A DNA stretch of 64,000 nucleotides from Candidatus Babelota bacterium (lineage in GTDB: Bacteria > Babelota > Babeliae > Babelales > Vermiphilaceae), in NCBI GenBank assembly GCA_029262615.1, contig JAJCZD010000003.1, positions 1-64,000 on the forward strand, in the 5' to 3' direction. Positions 50,451 to 58,321 of the stretch are shown here, piece by piece. Under the pieces are notes generated by a model. That model was not told where the DNA came from, ran no database searches, and saw only the letters and a program-made list of their open reading frames with translations. The position numbers and the translations under genes are program-made. The stretch's first letter is position 1. Each line of letters begins with the position of its first letter.

Positions 50451-51383
50451 TTAACCTTCAATTACCTGTGCATTTCTATCAACAAGCAAAATGCCTTTAG
50501 TCAGTAATAGATCAGTACCGGTAATTTTGAGTGTTGCACCATTTAAAAAGAGTGTTGCTGTTTTATCTACAAGCTCAAGCAGATCTTGCTCATTATTTGA
50601 CGGTGCGTAATCAAAAATCAAACCATTATTTAACTTCAACGTACTATTTTGGTTAATAGTACTCAGTTGGTCAGTACCAAAAGTAAAGGTCAAGCCATCG
50701 CCAGAAATAGAAACTTTATTTTTAATATCTAATGTTCCTTGCGAGAAAGTATAATTACTATCTAAAAAAAGCTTGGTACTTTTTAGTGTTAAACTTGAGG
50801 TTGAATCAAGTGGAATTATTCTACCAGTCTCAAGGCCTTGCACAATAATATTTTTTAACAATAATGATGCATTTGCATCAATTTGAATGGTACAAGTTGG
50901 TTGCAAGGTTAAACAATTACCTTGGCCAGAAATAATAGAATTACCCGTAAAAGTAATACAGCAATCTTGCAGTGTTATATTAGAGTTTAAGCATACTGTT
51001 AGATTTCCCCATTCAAAACATTGGTTAGAACTGGTCTGGGGTAGTAATGAAATATTTTTTGCCAAGCTCAATACGTGGCCATCACCAATAATCGTGCCCA
51101 TGGTATTAAGCTGAGAAGTATTTGTTAGTATCAAATCTTTTTCAAGTACTAATGTACCCCCTGTTAAATCTATAGTTCCGGCAACTGGAAAAAAGGAATC
51201 AAATGTTCCAGTAACTAAATTATCTAACAAGGAAAACCCAACATTTAAAGCCGCAAAACTTTTTATACGACAATTATTTGTTATTGTTTGTTGAGTATTG
51301 AAAACCTCAACATTAAAATCTGATCCAATATCTGCATGAGATAGATAGAAAGAAAATAAAAAAAATAAATATCGACATTTCAT
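50451..51383 (-). CDS. Surface protein of a tandem paralogue family
   Basis: 310 residues from the second of two adjacent ATG codons, which has the better GGAG spacing. A signal peptide ends SHA before DIGSDFNV. The mature protein is all beta with repeated strands such as FDSFFPVAGTIDLTGGTLVL and GTIIGDGHVLSLAKNI, then a Cys-rich core CFEWGNLTVCLN ... QDCCITFTGNS ... GQGNCLTLQPTCTIQI. The two downstream-numbered neighbours share the same order. The fold looks like a beta-helix or beta-solenoid. It is the third gene of a four-gene minus-strand operon. Confidence 0.8.
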   Translation of the reverse strand: MKCRYLFFLFSFYLSHADIGSDFNVEVFNTQQTITNNCRIKSFAALNVGFSLLDNLVTGTFDSFFPVAGTIDLTGGTLVLEKDLILTNTSQLNTMGTIIGDGHVLSLAKNISLLPQTSSNQCFEWGNLTVCLNSNITLQDCCITFTGNSIISGQGNCLTLQPTCTIQIDANASLLLKNIIVQGLETGRIIPLDSTSSLTLKSTKLFLDSNYTFSQGTLDIKNKVSISGDGLTFTFGTDQLSTINQNSTLKLNNGLIFDYAPSNNEQDLLELVDKTATLFLNGATLKITGTDLLLTKGILLVDRNAQVIEG

Positions 51384-51407
51384 CATTACTCCTAGAAACC
51401 AAGATTT

Positions 51408-52466
51408 TTATGCATCATTTTCTACCACAAACCCTTGTGTAATTTTCAATTGTGCTGCGGGTAGAATATCAAGTGAAATATTATTTGCTGCAACTGCGCC
51501 ATCACCTAGTTTAATACCAGTAGTAAAATTAGTTCCATCACTAGATAAGAATGACTCACGATCAACTTGTAGAATTCCTTTTTCTAATTGCAAGCCCACG
51601 TTAGAAGCATGCAATGTTGCTCCTTTTAAGAATAGTATTGAGGTGGTATCAAGCAATTGAATTCTATCTTCTCCCGTAGCAGGTTGATAACTAAAGGTCA
51701 CCGCTGCATCCAATTGCAAGGTAGCATTTTTGCCAATGGTGCTTACTTGATCACTTTCATAAGAAAATGCTTTATTACGTCCAGAAATTTTAAATTGTTT
51801 GAGTACATCAAAATGACCTTGTGTAAATGAATAATTTTGGTCTAATACCCATTCAACACTTTTTAAACTAAGCGTTGAGGTTGAATCCAAAGGTACAATT
51901 CTTCCTGTTTGTACTCCTTGGATAATAATATTTTTCATAAGTAATGATGCATTTGGTGCAATTCGAATAGTACAGGTTGGTTTTATCGTTAAGCAGTTAC
52001 CGCGTCCGTCTAAGGTAGAATTACCAGTAAAAGTAATACAACAATCTTGAAACATAAGGTTACAGTTTAAACATACTTGCAGATTACCCCATTCAAAACA
52101 TTGGCTTGAGCTAGTTGTAGGCACTAAAGAGATATTTTTTGATAAACTCAAAACATGATTATTGCCAATGATAGTGCCAAAGTTAGTAATCTGGCTTTCG
52201 TTATGTAAAATTAAATCGTTATCTAAAATTAAAGAACCTCCTGAAAAGGCTATATTACCCTCCACGGCAAAAAATGAATCAAAGGTTCCGATTACGGCAC
52301 TATTTGCCAGAGCAAATCCTGCAGCAAGAGCAGCAAAGCTAGCAATACGATCACCATTATTGACTGTTTGTTGTGTATCAAAACGAGTAACCAAGATGTC
52401 TGATCCAATATCTGCAGCAAAAAGAATGTTTAAAAATAAGCAAGAGAAAACTATGTATTTTTTCAT
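51408..52466 (-). CDS. Surface protein of a tandem paralogue family
   Basis: 352 residues with a signal peptide ending LFAA before DIGSDILV, identical in style to the 50451 protein. It keeps the Cys core (CFEWGNLQVCLN, QDCCITFTGNS, GRGNCLTIKPTC) and the strands VEGNIAFSGGSLILDNDLIL. Its C-terminal extension (GIKLGDGAVAANNISLDILPAA) matches the end of the beta-helix protein at 48114-50438. GGAG precedes the ATG; 11 bases separate it from the first gene of the operon. The conserved Cys may form disulfides at the surface. Confidence 0.8.
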   Translation of the reverse strand: MKKYIVFSCLFLNILFAADIGSDILVTRFDTQQTVNNGDRIASFAALAAGFALANSAVIGTFDSFFAVEGNIAFSGGSLILDNDLILHNESQITNFGTIIGNNHVLSLSKNISLVPTTSSSQCFEWGNLQVCLNCNLMFQDCCITFTGNSTLDGRGNCLTIKPTCTIRIAPNASLLMKNIIIQGVQTGRIVPLDSTSTLSLKSVEWVLDQNYSFTQGHFDVLKQFKISGRNKAFSYESDQVSTIGKNATLQLDAAVTFSYQPATGEDRIQLLDTTSILFLKGATLHASNVGLQLEKGILQVDRESFLSSDGTNFTTGIKLGDGAVAANNISLDILPAAQLKITQGFVVENDA

Positions 52467-52477
52467 TACTACTCCGT

Positions 52478-54457
52478 TTATATGCTCTCAATTGTTGAAT
52501 TTCTATCAACACTGACAACACCTTTTGTCAATTGCAAGTTTGTTGTGGTTAATTTTAGTGTTGCTCCTTTTAAAAAGAGAACCGAGGTGTTATCTGCTAA
52601 TTCAAGCAGGTCAGTATTAGCCGGTGTTGGTGCATAATTAAAAGTGAGCGCATTATTCAACTTCAAGGTACTATTTGCATTTATGACACTGTTTTGGCTG
52701 GTTTGATAATTAAAGGTATGGTTAACTCCAGAAATGGAAACATTTTTAAAAAATTGCAAAGAGCCTGCCGTAAAATCAAAATCATTACCCAAAAAGAGCT
52801 TGGCACTTTTTAAACTTACCGTTGAGGTGCTATCAAGTGCCAGAATATTACTTGCTTGCAATCCTTGAACAATAATGTTTTTCATTAAAAGCGAAGAGTT
52901 TGAGGCAATTTGAATGGTACAGGTTGGTTTTAATGTCAAACAATTACCCTGGCCATTAATAGTGGAATTACCAGTGAAGGTTATACAGCAATCCTGAAAA
53001 CATACATTAGAATTTAAGCATAGATCAAGGTTCCCCCATTCAAAACAACTTATTACAGGAACAAACTCAAAAAAAACATTAAATAATTCAATCGTATCAT
53101 CTGTAATAAAATCAGTTCCAAAAACTACATTATTACTTTTTCCTTGGGACCAGCCAAGCGCTGAAGCATCAGGTGTTATATTTAGGCTGTCCACAAGAGT
53201 TACTGTATTATTATTTGGATTAAATGAATAAATAGCTATCTCTGGATCACTATTAGCACCTACACCAAGACACTGGCCAGATGCATCAAATAATATTTTC
53301 TGAATAAAATTACCAGGGCTTACAATAGTACTAACTGAAGAAACTGTTTCTGAATCATAATCAAACAGGAGCAATTGAATACTCGAACTACCTGCAGAAA
53401 CAATGACTTTAGGGTATATTGGATTCCAATCAGTGGTTACTACTCCAGTCGGAATACCTTCATTATCAACCTGCGTTAATGTTGAACCGTCAAATGAATA
53501 TATAGTTACTGCACCAGCAGTTTCACTAAAACCACCTACCACTAAAAAACAACCTGAAGGATCCCAATCCATTGCATCAATTCTAACCCCTAAACTTGCT
53601 CTTGATACCGAATCGATTAAAGTTAAATTACCTAATTGATCTACCGCATACACCCTAACTACAGACATAGCGCCAGTTGTATTAGTAGTACCAACCCCTA
53701 CAAACTCTCCATTTGGATGGTAAGCTACTTGCCGTACATCAACGTTTGGTTCTGCCGAATCAACCAAAGTTAACATACCAGTAGAGTTGACTGAAAAACT
53801 TCGTAAATTATCTACTGCTCCTCCTGGGTCTTCTCGACCAACAATTAATAAATTCTTTTGAACCGGATTCCAAGCAACCGAAGTATAATCTTCATTTACC
53901 GTTTCAGAGTCTAGTAGTGCCAGGCTAGTGGAATCAAATATACGCAAAAAACCTGCACCTATACCACTATCATTTGATGTGGCTGCAGCGACAAACTTAT
54001 TATCAAATGACCATTCCATGGATTGATATGTTTGGTTGGTTGCCAATGTATTACTCACTCCAGTTGTTACAATCTCACACGTTGGTTGGATATAACCACT
54101 CCCTGTTGGAACGCACTCAATATTTTTTGAAAGTGATAGCACATGACCATTACCAATAATGGTTCCTACAGACGAAATTTGACTAATATTTTGCAAAATC
54201 AAATCTTGATTCAAGGTAAGTGTTCCACCACGCAAGTCAATTGGCCCTTGCACAGAAAAAAGAGAATCAAATTCATCAACCGTGCTAGAATTAAATAATC
54301 TCAGGCCACCATTTAGTGCAGCAAATCCTAAAACGCTATCATTGGTACCTAGCCCTACAACATCATTAAACCGACATGGCCTTGAATTAGAACCAATAGT
54401 TTCTGCTTGTAAATAATGGCAAAAGATTACTAGTAATAGTATTTTTTGTAGCTTCAT
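52478..54457 (-). CDS. Surface paralogue with an inserted beta-propeller
   Basis: 659 residues, first gene of the surface operon. The scaffold matches its two paralogues on both sides: the N terminus to KNIECVPTGSG (about residue 120), and from CFEWGNLDLCLN (residue 471) to the end. Between them lies an extra 350-residue segment with WD40/lactonase-like blades (MEWSFDNKFVAAAT, VAWNPVQKNLLIVG, MDWDPSGCFLVVGG, TTDWNPIYPKVIV). In the paralogues this junction is just a short loop, so a complete propeller has been inserted into the surface scaffold. It probably displays a binding domain. The signal peptide ends YLQA. Confidence 0.85.
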   Translation of the reverse strand: MKLQKILLLVIFCHYLQAETIGSNSRPCRFNDVVGLGTNDSVLGFAALNGGLRLFNSSTVDEFDSLFSVQGPIDLRGGTLTLNQDLILQNISQISSVGTIIGNGHVLSLSKNIECVPTGSGYIQPTCEIVTTGVSNTLATNQTYQSMEWSFDNKFVAAATSNDSGIGAGFLRIFDSTSLALLDSETVNEDYTSVAWNPVQKNLLIVGREDPGGAVDNLRSFSVNSTGMLTLVDSAEPNVDVRQVAYHPNGEFVGVGTTNTTGAMSVVRVYAVDQLGNLTLIDSVSRASLGVRIDAMDWDPSGCFLVVGGFSETAGAVTIYSFDGSTLTQVDNEGIPTGVVTTDWNPIYPKVIVSAGSSSIQLLLFDYDSETVSSVSTIVSPGNFIQKILFDASGQCLGVGANSDPEIAIYSFNPNNNTVTLVDSLNITPDASALGWSQGKSNNVVFGTDFITDDTIELFNVFFEFVPVISCFEWGNLDLCLNSNVCFQDCCITFTGNSTINGQGNCLTLKPTCTIQIASNSSLLMKNIIVQGLQASNILALDSTSTVSLKSAKLFLGNDFDFTAGSLQFFKNVSISGVNHTFNYQTSQNSVINANSTLKLNNALTFNYAPTPANTDLLELADNTSVLFLKGATLKLTTTNLQLTKGVVSVDRNSTIESI

Positions 54458-54710
54458 ACATTCTTACCTTTTTTTCTTTTTTATTCTTTAACCTAGTATT
54501 TTTTGAATACTTGTAAAGTCTCAGATACTTTGTAATCTTTTTACTAATATTTCATGGACAATCAACATCATCCTGTTGCTATTAAAAAAATATCAAATTC
54601 TTTTTTCAATGAATGCTTGGCTAATACCGTTGTTACCACCAATCTACAATTGGATTCCAATATTTTTTTCCAAAGAAAAATACTAAAAACCAGTAAATAG
54701 TCGGTAAATT
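54458..54710. other. Upstream region of the surface operon
   Basis: About 250 bases of AT-rich DNA before the surface operon. A 48-codon frame (54554-54700, starting MDNQHHPVAI) lies here with no ribosome site. No strong promoter boxes stand out. Confidence 0.4.
54554..54700 (+). CDS. Small open frame of doubtful status
   Basis: 48 codons with a balanced amino-acid mix but no Shine-Dalgarno and no relatives I can name. It runs opposite to both neighbours. It may be a relic or chance. Confidence 0.15.
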   Translation: MDNQHHPVAIKKISNSFFNECLANTVVTTNLQLDSNIFFQRKILKTSK

Positions 54711-55370
54711 TTATCCTCCATTTTCTACTTCGCATCCTTTGCGAATAATAGAAAAAGCCTCATCAAGATCATCTGTTAAAGTAAGCAATTTTAAATCATC
54801 TGAGCTTATTAATTTATGAACGAGCGCTTCTTTCTTGACCCAGGCCATAAAATCATCCCAATATTCAATACCGATCAAAACTATTGGTACAGGTTTTATT
54901 CTTTTTGTCTGAATTAAAGTGAGCACTTCAGCTAGCTCATCAAGAGTGCCAAAACCACCAGGAAAAACGATAAACCCTACTGAATAACGAGTGAGCAACC
55001 ATTTCCTTGCAAAAAAATAGTCCAGTTCAAATGATTCATAAGAACAGGGATTCAAACCCTCTCCTAAATCTTTCACTCCTATACCAATAGAAAGCCCCTT
55101 TCCTTTGATAGGAGCGATAGCACAACTGGCGGCTTCCATTATTCCTGGACCTCCACCAGTTAAAACTGAAATATTTGCTTCTGCAAGTTTTTGCGCTAAA
55201 GCATGAGCCTTATGAGCATACTTATCGTCTAACTGTATTCGCGCTGACCCAAAAATCGAAACTATTGGTTTTGGCAGTTTTAAAATTCTCCAGGCACCAT
55301 ACAAAATCTGAAATTGTACACGTATTAAGCGCCAGAATAAAACAAAACACTGTCCCAGTCGGCTAAACAT
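54711..55370 (-). CDS. LOG family protein (lysine decarboxylase-like)
   Basis: 219 residues from the second ATG of an ATGATG pair after AAGGAG; a longer frame reaches 55517 but lacks a ribosome site. Motifs: VSIFGSARIQ, LTGGGPGIMEAA (nucleotide loop) and FPGGFGTLDELAEVL, the PGGxGTxxE signature. LOG enzymes hydrolyse cytokinin riboside or other nucleoside monophosphates to free bases; the bacterial role is often nucleotide salvage. The N terminus has a hydrophobic stretch (LGQCFVLFWRLIRVQF) that may sit at the membrane. Confidence 0.88.
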   Translation of the reverse strand: MFSRLGQCFVLFWRLIRVQFQILYGAWRILKLPKPIVSIFGSARIQLDDKYAHKAHALAQKLAEANISVLTGGGPGIMEAASCAIAPIKGKGLSIGIGVKDLGEGLNPCSYESFELDYFFARKWLLTRYSVGFIVFPGGFGTLDELAEVLTLIQTKRIKPVPIVLIGIEYWDDFMAWVKKEALVHKLISSDDLKLLTLTDDLDEAFSIIRKGCEVENGG

Positions 55371-55529
55371 CATTACTCCTTGTTTGAGGATGAGCATACG
55401 AACATGCGTATGCCTTTGTAAACAGTTGTAACGAAAGAATATTTTAATTCTATTTGAAATCAATGCCGTAGTTTTGATATATTTAATATTAGAAATAAGT
55501 TTCAATGTGAAAACCAAATGGTGTAAATA

Positions 55530-56810
55530 ATGGGGTATGCAAAAAAATCTCTTTTAATGTCTCTGCTAGCTTGCCATTTTTCGCTATTGCCTCGGCCGGT
55601 CGATGGGCCAAAAGAGGAATGGATCACTATTTTTATCCACGGCATCATGACAGTTAAAGGCAGCGTATCAATGTCTAACTTTGTAAATTTCTTAACTGAT
55701 AATGTGCAAGGCACCATCTACGAAAAAAGTATTGAGATCCTACGGAGCGATCCTTTTTTTTATAATAACCAACCAATGCAACAGCTTGGCTTGCACCCAA
55801 TCGATATAAATATGCTGAAAAAAGGTAATGGATGCAATGTTACTGCCCATCTTTGTGATCATGTTCATGAATTTATTCATCCACAGGCAGGCATAAATCA
55901 TTATTATTCATTTGGTTGGTCTGGCCTACTGAGTCGAACTGCACGCTATAAAGAAGCACAATTGCTTCATACCCAATTAGAAAAAATATTGAAAAATATA
56001 AAAAATAAACGTCCTAAAATCAGAATCATTGCTTATTCTCATGGTGGAAATGTCGCCTTATACCTTGCACAAGTAGCAAAAGACAAAAAATTAACCCCCT
56101 TTTATATTGATGAGCTTATCTGTCTTGGCATGCCGGTTCAACAAGAAACCGATCATCTGATTAATGATCCAATGTTTGGTTCAATTTTTCATCTTTGCTC
56201 TCGGGGTGATTGGATTCAACAGCTTGATTTTTCCTCACAAAAAAGCTTTTTTTCAAATCGTTTCTTTGAGTCTCGAGAAGGACTTGTGTTACCAAAAAAA
56301 CTAACCCAGATTGAACTGCGGGTTACCAAGCGAGCAGGAAATAAAAAAATACATGATCAAGCTTCTTGTATTGAAACAAAATCGATTATTCTTGGAACCT
56401 CTAAATATTTGCGGGATCGATCTCCTGGTCATATTGAATTATGGTCCTATGGCTGGACCCCAGATAATTATCGAAAAAACTTTCCACTCTACCCATTGCC
56501 AATGGTTACCCTATATCCATATTTGATCGACCAGGCAAAAAAACAAAATGATACATTTGCTTCTGACAGTCCATTGATTTTTGATATACGTCCTGAATAT
56601 GGACATATGATAATAAGACCATACGGGAAAAAAGCCCCCCACAAAACCGTTTCTTTTTTGCCACAAAAAACAATGGAAATCATGGCAACAGCAGCGCTGA
56701 AGGCCAGGCCTGAGAATTTCTCATCTTATGCAGTAAAACAACGAATAAGGCTCGCCTATAAAAAAGCACGCTCGTTCATAAAACAAAAAAATAAAAGAAT
56801 CATCGAATAA
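55530..56810 (+). CDS. Exported alpha/beta hydrolase (lipase-like)
   Basis: 426 residues with a weak signal sequence (LLMSLLACHFSLLP). The fold opens with ITIFIHGIMTV (oxyanion strand). The nucleophile elbow is IAYSHGGNVALYLA; the second paralogue has IGYSHGATV at the same place. A conserved SRGDWIQ supplies the likely catalytic Asp, and SPGHIELW the catalytic His. The C-terminal part (YPLPMVTLYPYLIDQ) is shared too. It is a serine esterase or lipase by motif; no lid or substrate can be named. No clear ribosome site is seen. Confidence 0.75.
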   Translation: MGYAKKSLLMSLLACHFSLLPRPVDGPKEEWITIFIHGIMTVKGSVSMSNFVNFLTDNVQGTIYEKSIEILRSDPFFYNNQPMQQLGLHPIDINMLKKGNGCNVTAHLCDHVHEFIHPQAGINHYYSFGWSGLLSRTARYKEAQLLHTQLEKILKNIKNKRPKIRIIAYSHGGNVALYLAQVAKDKKLTPFYIDELICLGMPVQQETDHLINDPMFGSIFHLCSRGDWIQQLDFSSQKSFFSNRFFESREGLVLPKKLTQIELRVTKRAGNKKIHDQASCIETKSIILGTSKYLRDRSPGHIELWSYGWTPDNYRKNFPLYPLPMVTLYPYLIDQAKKQNDTFASDSPLIFDIRPEYGHMIIRPYGKKAPHKTVSFLPQKTMEIMATAALKARPENFSSYAVKQRIRLAYKKARSFIKQKNKRIIE

Positions 56811-56938
56811 TTACAAATTGTCAATTTGAATATTTTTTGTTTTTTGTTATTATATTAATTAAACATAAGAATAATTTAATTTTTAATAATTGAATTATTC
56901 TCTTATCAGGAGTTTTTTGTTAAAATGGAGGTTCTTCA

Positions 56939-58312
56939 ATGAACTCTTTTTTCAGTATAAAGGTAGGCAGAGTGAGTATTTGCCATTTTTTTAAAAAATG
57001 GGTCTTTATTTCGTTTTTGTTTGGTTTTTTGGGCTTGAGTGCTACCAACCAAACAAAAAAAAAGAACGTTACTATCTTTGTACATGGCATTATTAGCATT
57101 ACACCTCACCTATCAGTTTCTAATTTTTTCCGTTTTTTAAATGATAGAATCGAAAATACCATTTATTTTGAAGCAACAAAGTTAATGCGCGATGATGAGT
57201 TCTTTTTTCAAAATCAAGCAATGCTCGGACGTGGATTACACAAAATCGATTCCTGCCATAATCGTCATATAGGCGCATCATTATTATCTCGTCTCATGGA
57301 TTCTATTAAAACAAATACTACCCATACGGATTATTACACATTTGGCTGGTCTGGTCTGATGAGTTCATCTGAGCGCTTAAAAGCATCAGAGCAACTACAA
57401 AAGGCGATCATAGGGTTACAATTACAATACAAAAAAGAAAATATCACACCAAAAATTTCTGTTATCGGGTATTCTCATGGAGCCACCGTTACACTAAACC
57501 TTGGGTTAATTGCACAAAACAAAAAACTTAAACCTTTGCACAAAGTTATTTTACTTGGCATGCCAATTCCGGTTGAATGTTATGAGTGTTTAGCACAGAT
57601 ACCAGCAAAAGATGTATATCATATTTATTCTCGAGCAGACCGCATACAAGCTCATGATATTTTTAGTTCTGGTAATTTATTTAATCCACAATGTATTAAA
57701 AAGAAGAAAAAAATAACAATTCCTAATAACCTGCATCAAATTGAATTGCGAATCACACGAGCACGCAAAGGTTCAAAAAAAATATCCAAAAAAGTAACGG
57801 GGAATTTTTCTAACCGACGCATCTTGTTAGGAAACTCAAAATGTTTGCGTTGTGCAAGTCCAGGACATTTTGAATTTTGGTTTTTTGGTTGGCCGTCTTC
57901 AAACTATACTAGGCTTTCTGGCCTCTATCCACTACCTATTGTTACTTTTGTACCTTATATCATTGAGCAGATAAAAAAATATGATCATATATATCAATCA
58001 CATGAACCATTAATTGTTGATTTGCGAGTAGAGAACCATAAAATGGTCATACGTAATAAATGTAAAAAAAATATTATCTATACAGCTGATTTTCTTGATT
58101 CTGACAACCTACAATCAATGCGGGCAATTGCGTGGAATAGTTCACCAAAAGATTATACGAGCAGGGCAGTCAAAAAAAGAATGAAGCAAAATTATCTTGC
58201 AGGCCAAAAGTTACATTTACAAACATACAAAAAATGTAAAGTAAAATTAGTTACCAAAGAAAACAACTTTATTGAAACAACATCTCATAGTCCGTTGGCT
58301 ATTAAAAAATAA
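56939..58312 (+). CDS. Exported alpha/beta hydrolase, paralogue of 55530-56810
   Basis: 457 residues; GGAGGTTCTTCA precedes the ATG. The N terminus has one hydrophobic stretch (WVFISFLFGFLGLSA). The same motifs occur in the same order: VTIFVHGIISI, VIGYSHGATVTL, SRADRIQ and SPGHFEFW. Sequence identity is moderate and spread over the full length, so this is a tandem duplication. The tail is longer and lysine-rich. Both could act on host or surface lipids; that is inference. Confidence 0.78.
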   Translation: MNSFFSIKVGRVSICHFFKKWVFISFLFGFLGLSATNQTKKKNVTIFVHGIISITPHLSVSNFFRFLNDRIENTIYFEATKLMRDDEFFFQNQAMLGRGLHKIDSCHNRHIGASLLSRLMDSIKTNTTHTDYYTFGWSGLMSSSERLKASEQLQKAIIGLQLQYKKENITPKISVIGYSHGATVTLNLGLIAQNKKLKPLHKVILLGMPIPVECYECLAQIPAKDVYHIYSRADRIQAHDIFSSGNLFNPQCIKKKKKITIPNNLHQIELRITRARKGSKKISKKVTGNFSNRRILLGNSKCLRCASPGHFEFWFFGWPSSNYTRLSGLYPLPIVTFVPYIIEQIKKYDHIYQSHEPLIVDLRVENHKMVIRNKCKKNIIYTADFLDSDNLQSMRAIAWNSSPKDYTSRAVKKRMKQNYLAGQKLHLQTYKKCKVKLVTKENNFIETTSHSPLAIKK

Positions 58313-58321
58313 AATTATTCT

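Noticed and set aside
48841-50454. Long plus-strand proline-rich open frames
   Set aside because: They are the antisense of the Gly/Asn-rich repeats of the surface beta-helix gene, have no ribosome sites, and their composition is fully explained by the opposite strand.
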